DNA of 64,000 bases from Gammaproteobacteria bacterium (GTDB lineage Bacteria; Pseudomonadota; Gammaproteobacteria; Pseudomonadales; Litorivicinaceae): contig JAHEDY010000006.1 in the NCBI GenBank assembly GCA_024640985.1, positions 1-64,000 of the forward strand. Reading direction: 5' to 3'. Below the pieces are notes generated by a model. It was given only the letters and a program-made list of their open reading frames with translations. It was not told the DNA's origin and did no database searches. Each line of letters begins with the position of its first letter. The first letter of the stretch is position 1. Shown here piece after piece: positions 55,106-62,691 of the stretch. The position numbers were made by a program, and so were the translations under genes.

Positions 55106-56303
55106 CTTATCGGATTATCAACAAGTTCTCACCCCCAATTACGGTGTGCCGCCAACCATCATTGTCAAAGGTGTTGGATGCGAGCTATTCGGTCAAGACG
55201 GTGCGCGCTATTTGGATTTGGCTGGCGGGATTGCTGTCAGTGCACTCGGTCACTGCCACCCAGACGTCGTGCAAGCGCTGACCGAACAAGCCAATAAAGT
55301 CTGGCACCTCTCCAATGTGCTCGCCAACGAACCTGCCATTCACTTGGCAAAAGCTTTGGTTGATGCAACCTTTGCTGACCGGGTCTTTTTTTGTAACTCT
55401 GGCGCGGAAGCCAATGAGGCCGCTATCAAAGCGGCAAGGAAAGCCGCTTTCGATGTCTATGGTCCTGAGAAAATTGAAATTATTGCATTCAATGACGCGT
55501 TTCACGGTCGGACGATCGCGACGGTCACCGCAGGTGGGCAACCTAAATATCGGACAGGTTTCGGCCCGATGCCCGAAGGCTTCACTCACTTACCGTTCAA
55601 CGACTGCAAATCCCTAGAGGCGCAGATCTCGGAAAATACCTGCGCTGTGATGGTTGAGCCGATTCAAGGAGAAGGGGGCGTAAGACCGATTTGCCCCACA
55701 TTTTTTGAAAAAATCAGAGCCGCCTGTGATCGCGTCGGTGCTGCCTTAATTGTTGACGAAGTCCAAACTGGCATGGGGCGAACTGGAAAGCTCTTTGCCT
55801 ATCAGCATAGTGATGTGTCACCGGATATTCTCAGTAGCGCCAAGAGCCTCGGTTGTGGATTTCCGATCGGCGCCATGCTTTGCAAAGAATGGATCTCAGA
55901 GCATTTAATTGCCGGCACCCATGGAAGTACTTATGGAGGAAACCCGCTCGGTACAGCAGTTGCTGGCAAAGCACTTGAATTGATTAATACACCTGAACTT
56001 CTCAGCAACGTCACTGAGCGAGGCCGTCAATTAACCCAGGGATTGAATCAACTCAACGCAAAGCATCAGTTATTTAAGGCCGTGCGGGGCCAAGGTTTAT
56101 TGATTGGCGCAGTTTTAAAAGACGAGTACGCAGGCCGCTCTGGTGAACTGGTCAAACTCACCATGAAAATGGGACTCATGACCTTGGTTGCAGGGCCGAA
56201 CGTGCATCGCTTTGCGCCACCATTAATCATTTCAGAGTCTGAGATCAACGTCGCCTTGCAACGGCTAGATCAGGCCTACGTTGCATTTAACAAACAACCC
56301 TAA
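55098..56303 (+). CDS. argD: Class III aminotransferase, acetylornithine aminotransferase type
   Basis: A 401-residue PLP enzyme. Characteristic segments are YLDLAGGIAVSALGHCHP, FFCNSGAEANEAAIKAARK, FHGRTIATVTAGGQPKY, MVEPIQGEGGVRP, LIVDEVQTGMGRTGKLFAYQ and the cofactor lysine in LSSAKSLGCGFPIGAML. Best matched to ArgD/AstC (acetylornithine or succinylornithine aminotransferase). In the usual sequence the lysine context is AKGLGGG; here it is AKSLGCG. ArgA and ArgH are also encoded in the window. Translation is probably coupled to the upstream deacetylase. Confidence 0.85.
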   Translation: MTDLSDYQQVLTPNYGVPPTIIVKGVGCELFGQDGARYLDLAGGIAVSALGHCHPDVVQALTEQANKVWHLSNVLANEPAIHLAKALVDATFADRVFFCNSGAEANEAAIKAARKAAFDVYGPEKIEIIAFNDAFHGRTIATVTAGGQPKYRTGFGPMPEGFTHLPFNDCKSLEAQISENTCAVMVEPIQGEGGVRPICPTFFEKIRAACDRVGAALIVDEVQTGMGRTGKLFAYQHSDVSPDILSSAKSLGCGFPIGAMLCKEWISEHLIAGTHGSTYGGNPLGTAVAGKALELINTPELLSNVTERGRQLTQGLNQLNAKHQLFKAVRGQGLLIGAVLKDEYAGRSGELVKLTMKMGLMTLVAGPNVHRFAPPLIISESEINVALQRLDQAYVAFNKQP

Positions 56304-56331
56304 CTGAACCGAATACGCTACACTGGACCTC

Positions 56332-56841
56332 ATGAAGATGTACCGAACCAAATCGCGCCTTTTCTTAGCAGCTTTTGCCTTCTCGTTGTCTCAAGCGTCT
56401 CTTGCTTTTGATGTCGCAGGACTTCAAATCGGCGATTCTGTCGATGATTTTCAATCGCTTGATAGCCCGGCAAAAGAGTTTTTAACGATCACGCACGATC
56501 CTGAAGGAAAAATCGTTCGTATTTTTTATCGGCAGGAAGGATTGCCCAATGATGAGAAAACGCAAGCGAAATTAGTCAATCGGATTTGTAACAAGTACGG
56601 CCGCGTCACGCCCTGTTATTCGGCACTTTCAGAAATTGAATCGAACGATAAGCAATTTTTAAGATTCTTCCATCTCTATCGAGATGACAACGAAACGCAG
56701 GAATTACGCGCACGCATTCGCCGAACCAAAGCATTTAGCCTAACGCCTGACTTAACGGTAGAAATTGACTTAATGGATTCGGCTTATGCAAAAGCATTGC
56801 GTGAACAGAAAGCAACCGCTTCCGATTTGATTGATTTCTAA
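56332..56841 (+). CDS. Exported protein of unknown function
   Basis: A 169-residue protein with a signal peptide (cleavage near SLAFDV, residue 26). The mature part starts with GLQIGDSVDDFQSLDSP, a pattern seen in small periplasmic proteins with a single-domain alpha/beta fold, and contains two cysteines (RICNKYG and TPCYSAL) eleven residues apart that could form a disulfide. The rest is acidic and rich in helix formers. No family recognised. It is followed by a bidirectional terminator shared with dsbA. Confidence 0.65.
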   Translation: MKMYRTKSRLFLAAFAFSLSQASLAFDVAGLQIGDSVDDFQSLDSPAKEFLTITHDPEGKIVRIFYRQEGLPNDEKTQAKLVNRICNKYGRVTPCYSALSEIESNDKQFLRFFHLYRDDNETQELRARIRRTKAFSLTPDLTVEIDLMDSAYAKALREQKATASDLIDF

Positions 56842-56850
56842 TGCGAAAAG

Positions 56851-56873
56851 GCCAGCTCAGTCATCGAGCTGGC
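56851..56873. terminator. Bidirectional terminator between the exported-protein gene and dsbA
   Basis: GCCAGCTC (56851-56858) pairs with GAGCTGGC (56866-56873) over a 7-nt loop. It is flanked by AAAAG on the left and TTTC on the right, so both transcripts end in U-runs (TTTT on the minus strand). Confidence 0.75.
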
Positions 56874-56881
56874 TTTCAAAA

Positions 56882-57511
56882 TCACTGTTGACGCGAGGTC
56901 TCGATCAACTCATTCAACAGTGCAAACAACTGACTCTCGCCACCGGCCTGTGATACACCCGTCACATAACGACCATTGACAACCAATGCTGGCACACCCT
57001 GGATTCCATAAGCTCGAACACGAGCATCAGCCAAGCGCAAAGCACTCTCTGTTGCAAATCCGTCAAGCTCTCGTTTCACCACAGCTGGATCGGCACCAAA
57101 TTGCTCAAAAAAGGCGATCACCTCATCGACACGTTGGAGTCTCTGGCCTTCACGGTGGATCGCGTGAAATAAAGGCTCATGAATGGTTTCTAACAACCCC
57201 AAATTTTTAGCGACCCAGAACATGCGCGCATGCATTTCCCAAGAACGACCAAACACCACAGGCATACGGACAAAATTCACATCGGCTGGGAGCTTTTGAA
57301 CCCATGCCTTCAGTGCCGGATCCAAGGAATCGCAGTGCGGGCATCCATACCAAAACAATTCCAGTACCTCAACTTTCGAGGAGTCTGATGTGACCACTGG
57401 CTTTGACAGTGTCTGATAATGAACGCCTTCCTGGAATCCATCAGCAGCACAAGCTTGATTCAGCATCAAGCTCAAACCGATCACCATTGTTGACAGGATG
57501 CGCTTGAACAT
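56882..57511 (-). CDS. dsbA: Thiol:disulfide interchange protein DsbA
   Basis: A 209-residue periplasmic oxidase that introduces disulfides into exported proteins. Signal peptide to about residue 22 (NQACA), then FWYGCPHCDSLDPALKAW with the CPHC active site, and the cis-Pro loop GIQGVPALVVNGRYVTG. It lies directly behind the cytochrome c4 gene with a 1-bp TAATG overlap, so both are translated together. Substrates encoded here may include the cysteine-containing exported proteins at 8568 and 56332. Confidence 0.94.
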   Translation of the reverse strand: MFKRILSTMVIGLSLMLNQACAADGFQEGVHYQTLSKPVVTSDSSKVEVLELFWYGCPHCDSLDPALKAWVQKLPADVNFVRMPVVFGRSWEMHARMFWVAKNLGLLETIHEPLFHAIHREGQRLQRVDEVIAFFEQFGADPAVVKRELDGFATESALRLADARVRAYGIQGVPALVVNGRYVTGVSQAGGESQLFALLNELIETSRQQ

Positions 57512-58128
57512 TACTGAAGGCCTCCAACATAACTCGCTACCGCCCGAATATCCGCATCAGAAAGGTTCTGAGCAACTCCGTTCATCATGGCATTCTCACG
57601 CGAACCCTCTCGGTAGGCTTTTAATTGAGTTTCCGTATACCCAGCCCATTGACCCTTAAGCGAAGGGAATCCCGCAGAAGCAATACCGGCTCCGGTTGGA
57701 CCATGACAGGCTGTGCAAGCGCTCACACCTTTTGCCGAATCACCAAAACGAAATAATTGTTCGCCACGAGCGACCAAGTCGGCATCAACGGCGCCACCAG
57801 ACGTTGTTTGGGTTGTGTAGTAAGCCGCCAAATCGGCGATATCGTCGTCAGACAAAGCAGCAGCCATGCCCGCCATGATGGCGTTAGCTCGCGAGCCTTC
57901 GCGATAGGCCTTCAGTGTCGATGCGAGGTAAGTCGCGTGCTGGCCAGCCAATTTCGGGTAATCAGCCGCAGCACTATTACCATCAGCCCCATGGCATGCA
58001 GCACAGGTTGCGCTTTTAGCTTTACCTTGGTCTGCGTTACCGACGTAAGTCGCGGTTGCTTCAGAGCCAGCGGCCATAGCGAGAGTTGATGATAGGGCCA
58101 ATCCAATAGCGGTGAATAAAGACTTCAT
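57511..58128 (-). CDS. Cytochrome c4 (dihaem c-type cytochrome)
   Basis: A 205-residue periplasmic protein with a signal peptide (cleavage near AMA-AGS, residue 19) and two class I haem c domains, each with a CXXCH motif (CAACHG and CTACHG) and a distal methionine in the repeated AYREGSRxNAxM segment (AIMAG and AMMNG). The domains are clear tandem copies. Cytochromes c4 carry electrons to terminal oxidases. I chose ATG 58128; an in-frame ATG three codons earlier (58137) is a near-equal alternative. It is divergent from engB. Confidence 0.93.
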   Translation of the reverse strand: MKSLFTAIGLALSSTLAMAAGSEATATYVGNADQGKAKSATCAACHGADGNSAAADYPKLAGQHATYLASTLKAYREGSRANAIMAGMAAALSDDDIADLAAYYTTQTTSGGAVDADLVARGEQLFRFGDSAKGVSACTACHGPTGAGIASAGFPSLKGQWAGYTETQLKAYREGSRENAMMNGVAQNLSDADIRAVASYVGGLQ

Positions 58129-58202
58129 TCGTTTCATCTCTTTGTTGGGAAAGCGATCCATTTTTCGATGCCGTAGTATACATTGCACCTGAGATTTATG
58201 CA

Positions 58203-58829
58203 GTGAAGGATTTGATTGACGTGCGTGATACCCAAGTCGACCCTCGGTTGGCACAAACCAAATTTTTAATCAGCGCTCCGACACTGAACCACTGCCCGCC
58301 AGAATGTGGTCCCGAAATCGGCTTCTGTGGCCGTTCAAATGCCGGTAAATCAAGCGCCCTCAATACGCTCACGGGGCAAAAAAGTCTCGCGCGAGTTTCA
58401 AAAACACCTGGACGAACCCAGCTCATCAATTTCTTTGAAGTGCCCGGAACCGGCGGGTTTTTGGTCGATTTACCCGGTTATGGTTTTGCCAAGGTTCCTG
58501 AAGCGATCAAAAAACAATGGCAACAGCATCTCGGCGAGTTTCTTGCAGAACGACGGACGTTAACCGGGCTCGTTCTTTTGATGGATGTCAGACATCCCAT
58601 GACCACACTGGATCAGCAAATGTTGTCTTTTGCTGACCACCGTGAGATGGATACCTTGTTGCTTTTGACCAAGAGTGACAAGCTCAGTCGCAACCAGGCA
58701 GCCAAATCAAGGCTGTCCGTGCAAAAAGATCGGCCGCGCTCTGTGGTGTTGAATTTTTCGAGTTTGGATAAAACTGGCATCAAAGAAGCGTCGGAATGGA
58801 TCACTCACCATCTTGAAGGCCACGCATAA
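58203..58829 (+). CDS. engB: Ribosome biogenesis GTP-binding protein EngB (YihA/YsxC)
   Basis: A 208-residue GTPase needed for 50S subunit assembly. G1 is GRSNAGKSSALNTLTG, G2-region VSKTPGRTQLINFF, G3 VDLPGYGFAKVP and G4 LLTKSDKLSRNQ, all typical. The start is most likely GTG 58203; in-frame TTG 58212 and GTG 58221 are alternatives. It faces polA across a gap that holds a predicted small RNA, the same arrangement as polA-spf-engB in E. coli. Confidence 0.94.
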   Translation: MKDLIDVRDTQVDPRLAQTKFLISAPTLNHCPPECGPEIGFCGRSNAGKSSALNTLTGQKSLARVSKTPGRTQLINFFEVPGTGGFLVDLPGYGFAKVPEAIKKQWQQHLGEFLAERRTLTGLVLLMDVRHPMTTLDQQMLSFADHREMDTLLLLTKSDKLSRNQAAKSRLSVQKDRPRSVVLNFSSLDKTGIKEASEWITHHLEGHA

Positions 58830-58914
58830 TAAAAACCCCGGTAGCTCACACCGGGGTTTCAACATCCGACAGGGGTCACGTCGGAACAACGAATGAGGGA
58901 ATCTCGTTGTCTTA
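58830..58914 (-). ncRNA. Predicted small regulatory RNA at the spf/ErsA locus
   Basis: About 85 nt, transcribed leftward after polA from a predicted sigma-E promoter (58920-58946) to a strong terminator (58833-58859). Three successive hairpins are visible: ACAACGA/TCGTTGT (58886-58910) with a C-rich loop containing TCCCTC, TCCGAC/GTCGGA (58865-58885) with loop GTGACCCCT, and the terminator. C-rich loops are what ErsA-like and other anti-Shine-Dalgarno RNAs use to block ribosome binding. Position, promoter type and structure parallel ErsA of Pseudomonas. The 5' end is estimated from the promoter. Confidence 0.6.
58833..58859. terminator. Bidirectional intrinsic terminator for engB and the predicted small RNA
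   Basis: AAACCCCGGT pairs with ACCGGGGTTT, a 10-bp GC-rich stem with a 7-nt loop. On the minus strand it ends in TTTTTATT, an excellent U-tract; on the plus strand the tail is TTTC. Confidence 0.85.
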
Positions 58915-58919
58915 CTAAG

Positions 58920-58946
58920 TAAGACTCCCTCAGTGCAAAAAAGTTC
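58920..58946 (-). promoter_or_regulatory. Predicted sigma-E/AlgU-type promoter
   Basis: On the minus strand GAACTT (58946-58941), exactly 16 bp, then TCTTA (58924-58920). The consensus for sigma-E/AlgU promoters is GAACTT-N16/17-TCtgA. The -10 lies in a 17-nt palindrome GTCTTACTAAGTAAGAC (58909-58925). Confidence 0.6.
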
Positions 58947-58966
58947 AAAAAAAATGTGAATTATTT

Positions 58967-61657
58967 TTAGTGCGCCTCGAACCAGCTCTCACCACTACCG
59001 ATGTCCACCACCAACGGAACCGATAATTCGGCAGCGGCCTCCATTTCCAATCGGATGAGCTGTCGCGCTGAATCTAGGTCGCGATCCCTGACCTCAAAAA
59101 CCAATTCATCGTGTACCTGGAGCAGCAAATTACAACCTAAATCACTCGTGGCTAATGCCTGATGCACTCTGAGCATTGCTCGCTTGATAATGTCCGCAGC
59201 TGTTCCCTGCATGGGTGCATTAATCGCTGCTCGTTCTGCCGCTTGCCGAACCGGAACTTGTCTTGCATGAATATCTGGCAACGTCAGGCGTCGTCCAAAC
59301 ACAGTCTCGACATAACCCTTCTCATGCGCCATTGCACGCGTGGAGTCCATGTAGTGCCGAACCCCTGGATAACGCTCAAAGTAGCGATCAATGTAGGCTG
59401 CCGCTTCAGCGCGTTCAATCCCAAGTTGCCGCGCCAATCCAAACGCACTCATGCCATAAATCAAACCAAAATTAATGGCTTTCGCACGCCGCCGCTGCTC
59501 ATCTGTCACGAACATTGGCTCTAAATCAAATACCTCTGCCGCTGTCGCACGATGAATATCTTCACCGCGCGCAAACGCGTCTACCAAGCTTTTGTCACCC
59601 GATAAATGCGCCATAATCCTCAGTTCAATTTGCGAATAATCGGCTGCCATCACAGACCAACCATCTGGAGCGATAAAGGCTTTACGGATGCGACGGCCTT
59701 CCTCGGTTCGAATTGGAATATTTTGCAAATTCGGATCTGACGAAGACAAACGTCCGGTCGAGGTCACTGCCTGATGAAAAGAGGTATGCACTCGTCCATC
59801 TGCTGGATCACAGTCGCCGGGAAGTCTGTCCGTGTAGGTGCCCTTGAGTTTTGAAAGACTCCGATGCTCAATCAATAGTTTCGGCAACGGATAATCAAGG
59901 GCCAATTCCTGAAGCACTTCTTCGTTCGTCGATGGCGCTCCTTTTGGAGTTTTTTTCAGGACAGGTAACTGAAGCTCATCAAATAAAATCTCTTGCAGTT
60001 GTTTCGGACTGGCTAAGTTAAATGGCCGCCCTGCCAACGCCTGTGCCTCAGATTCCAACTGCTCGAGACGCACCCCAAGAGTCACTGATTGCGCGTTCAA
60101 AATATCGACATCCAGTAAGGCTCCATGATTTTCCATTTCTCTGAGAATCTGCATCACAGGGAGCTCTAACTCTTGGTAAATCGACTGAAGCGAAGGCACT
60201 TGATTCAAACGCTCTACAAACTGGTTGTAGAGCCGTAATGTGATATCGGCATCCTCCGATGCGTAGTGCGAAGCCGGCTCGAGCGCCACTTCGTCAAACC
60301 GAATCTGCTTCGCTCCTTTTCCACAAACGTCTTCGTAAGAGGTGGTTTCTACGCCTAACAATCGTTTTGCCAGGGAATCCATATCATGACGCCCCGCTGC
60401 TGCATCTAGCACGTAACTCATGAGCATGGTGTCGGCCAATCGGCATTGCGGCAGTAACCCAACGGTTTCCAGAATCGTGAGATCATATTTCAGATTATGG
60501 CCAACCATGGTCAGAGTGGCGTCACCGAATAAGCCTGACAATGCAAAAAGAACCTGGGTCATATCCAATTGTTTGCCCTCCACATGCCCCACCGGGATGT
60601 AACAGGCCTGGCCCGCAATGCAGGACAATGACACCCCAACTAACTTGGCATGTCTGGCCACCAATGAGGTGGTCTCGGTATCCAATGCAAAGATTTTCGT
60701 TTGCCGACATTGATCCATCCAAAAGGTCAGTCGCTCAGGCGTCGTCACTAATTCATAGGATGTCTCAATGGCTTCAGGAGTTGCCAAAGATGTTTCATTT
60801 GCCTCCGGGGATTGTTGAATTCGCTTCAAAAACTGATTCAGTTCGAGATCAGAATATAACGCCGCTAACTGTTCAACGTCTGGAGCAGATCGCGCCAAAT
60901 GCTCGAGACCAACGGGTAATTCACAATCGGTTTTAATGGTGACCAATGCCTTTGATAGCGGGAGCACATGCATATGCTCCCGCAAGGTTTCACCAATTTT
61001 TCCACCAATCGACTCAGCGCCTTCCACAACGCCATCAAGTGATCCGTATGCATTTAGCCACTTAGCTGCGGTCTTTGGGCCACATTTCGGAATACCCGGT
61101 ACGTTGTCGACACTGTCTCCAGTCAAAGCAAGAAAGTCGATCATGCGCTCCGGAGGTACGCCGAATTTTTCCTCAACGCCGACCGGCGTCAAAGTGCTAT
61201 CGCTCATCGTATTCACAAGGGTGACTTGGTCTGTCACAAGCTGAGCGAGATCCTTATCACCTGTCGAGATCAACACCTCTTCACCAGCGGCCTCTGCTTG
61301 CTTTGCAAGCGTCCCAATGACGTCATCAGCCTCGACTCCCGGAACGGCCAATAGCGGAAATCCGAGTGCTCGAATGATCGAATGCAAGGGCTCAATCTGC
61401 TCCCTGAGTTCATCCGGCATCTTTTCGCGATTGGCTTTGTACTCCGCATACATGTCATCACGGAATGTTTTCCCCGATGCATCAAACACCACAACCATTC
61501 GTTTAGCGCCAGTCGAATCAGCAAGCTTATTTAACATCGAAATGACACCCCGAATCGCACCAACTGGCTGACCGGTGCTTGTCGTCAGTGGTGGTAAGGC
61601 GTGAAACGCTCGGTAAAGATAGGACGACCCATCAACTAAAACCAAAGGTGCAGGCAT
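58967..61657 (-). CDS. polA: DNA polymerase I
   Basis: An 896-residue repair and Okazaki-fragment polymerase. The 5' nuclease domain (about residues 1-290) starts with LVLVDGSSYLYRAFHALPP and includes GVEADDVIGTLAKQA and TGDKDLAQLV. The 3'-5' exonuclease domain retains its acidic motif FALDTETTS, so proofreading is expected. The polymerase domain has SSDPNLQNIPIRTEEGRRIR, the motif A aspartate in MAADYSQIELRIMAHLSG, the O helix RRRAKAINFGLIYGMSAFG and motif C LLQVHDELVFEV. Divergent from thrB; its 3' flank is the small-RNA locus. Confidence 0.96.
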   Translation of the reverse strand: MPAPLVLVDGSSYLYRAFHALPPLTTSTGQPVGAIRGVISMLNKLADSTGAKRMVVVFDASGKTFRDDMYAEYKANREKMPDELREQIEPLHSIIRALGFPLLAVPGVEADDVIGTLAKQAEAAGEEVLISTGDKDLAQLVTDQVTLVNTMSDSTLTPVGVEEKFGVPPERMIDFLALTGDSVDNVPGIPKCGPKTAAKWLNAYGSLDGVVEGAESIGGKIGETLREHMHVLPLSKALVTIKTDCELPVGLEHLARSAPDVEQLAALYSDLELNQFLKRIQQSPEANETSLATPEAIETSYELVTTPERLTFWMDQCRQTKIFALDTETTSLVARHAKLVGVSLSCIAGQACYIPVGHVEGKQLDMTQVLFALSGLFGDATLTMVGHNLKYDLTILETVGLLPQCRLADTMLMSYVLDAAAGRHDMDSLAKRLLGVETTSYEDVCGKGAKQIRFDEVALEPASHYASEDADITLRLYNQFVERLNQVPSLQSIYQELELPVMQILREMENHGALLDVDILNAQSVTLGVRLEQLESEAQALAGRPFNLASPKQLQEILFDELQLPVLKKTPKGAPSTNEEVLQELALDYPLPKLLIEHRSLSKLKGTYTDRLPGDCDPADGRVHTSFHQAVTSTGRLSSSDPNLQNIPIRTEEGRRIRKAFIAPDGWSVMAADYSQIELRIMAHLSGDKSLVDAFARGEDIHRATAAEVFDLEPMFVTDEQRRRAKAINFGLIYGMSAFGLARQLGIERAEAAAYIDRYFERYPGVRHYMDSTRAMAHEKGYVETVFGRRLTLPDIHARQVPVRQAAERAAINAPMQGTAADIIKRAMLRVHQALATSDLGCNLLLQVHDELVFEVRDRDLDSARQLIRLEMEAAAELSVPLVVDIGSGESWFEAH

Positions 61658-61674
61658 TCAAGCTCCTGAGAGTG

Positions 61675-61703
61675 TTGCTTTTGTAACTGTCGATGCATAA
61701 TAC
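61675..61703 (+). promoter_or_regulatory. Putative sigma-70 promoter of thrB
   Basis: TTGCTT (61675-61680), 17-bp spacer, TAATAC (61698-61703). The thrB ATG is 22 bp past the -10, leaving a short leader. Confidence 0.55.
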
Positions 61704-61725
61704 CGCGCTTGGACAGGACGCGGCG

Positions 61726-62691
61726 ATGAGTGTTTACACAGAATTAACTCTGCAGGAAATGCAGGACTTCACCAAACAATTTGCGTTAGGTGACTTAAAT
61801 AGCTTCCAAGGAGTGGATGCTGGTGTGGAAAACACCACCTATTTTGTCTCTTTTGAAACAACAGAAACTGTTCTGCAAATTTTTGAAGAACAAGGCTTTG
61901 ATGAAATCCCATTTTTTATCGAACTGAACCGGCGCTTGTCAGAGGATGGTGTACCGGTGGCTACTCCAATCGCTAACCAACATGGCGATCGTCTTTTTAC
62001 GATCAAAAACAAACCGGCTGCGTTGTTTACACGAATCCAAGGGTCAACGCTCGATCCGATTTCGATGAATGCCTGCCAACAAATTGGTGTTGCATTGGGT
62101 CAAATGCATGCGGCAACACAGCATTATCACGATCTCACCCGGGAAAATCATCGTTGGAACACTTGGTGGGAAAGCAATGTCGAGCGTGTCCTTGATCTTG
62201 TTCCGAAGGCGCATCAGGAAACGCTAAAGGATCAGGTCAGTCGATCAAAATTGTTTGTCGATTCCGCCCAAATGCTTCCCACAGGCATTATCCATGGTGA
62301 CCTTTTCTGTGATAACGCATTATTTCATAAGGGAAAACTGGCTGGTATCATCGATTTTTATAATGCATGTAACGGATGCCTGCTGTTCGATTTAGCCGTC
62401 ACAATTAACGACTGGTGTTCTGATCCAACAGGACGTCTTCAAGCGGATAAAACCGAAGCCTTGATGAGTGGTTACCATCAACATCGCCCACTCATTGCCG
62501 ATGAGATCGACTGTTGGCCGCTTGCCGTAGAAACTGCGGCACTCAGGTTTTGGATGCTCCGATTGGTCGCTCTCGCTCGTAAGCGTGAAGGCGGCCCGCA
62601 AGCTCCCCCACATGTCAAAGATCCAAATGACTTTTTAGAGATTCTCGTGGCCAGACGCCTCGATCCTCAATGCCAACTCATTTCAAGATAG
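61726..62691 (+). CDS. thrB: Homoserine kinase (ThrB2, APH-fold type)
   Basis: A 321-residue kinase of the aminoglycoside-phosphotransferase fold, the form of homoserine kinase found in pseudomonads and relatives and unrelated to the GHMP-type ThrB of E. coli. Segments: FQGVDAGVENTTYFV (nucleotide loop), ELNRRLSEDGVPVATPI, the catalytic loop GIIHGDLFCDNALFHKG and the metal-binding AGIIDFYNACNGCLLFDLA. It phosphorylates homoserine in threonine synthesis. ATG 61726 gives the family N-terminus (MSVYTELT). The polA-thrB neighbourhood is also found in Pseudomonas. It overlaps the MATE gene by 22 bp. Confidence 0.92.
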   Translation: MSVYTELTLQEMQDFTKQFALGDLNSFQGVDAGVENTTYFVSFETTETVLQIFEEQGFDEIPFFIELNRRLSEDGVPVATPIANQHGDRLFTIKNKPAALFTRIQGSTLDPISMNACQQIGVALGQMHAATQHYHDLTRENHRWNTWWESNVERVLDLVPKAHQETLKDQVSRSKLFVDSAQMLPTGIIHGDLFCDNALFHKGKLAGIIDFYNACNGCLLFDLAVTINDWCSDPTGRLQADKTEALMSGYHQHRPLIADEIDCWPLAVETAALRFWMLRLVALARKREGGPQAPPHVKDPNDFLEILVARRLDPQCQLISR

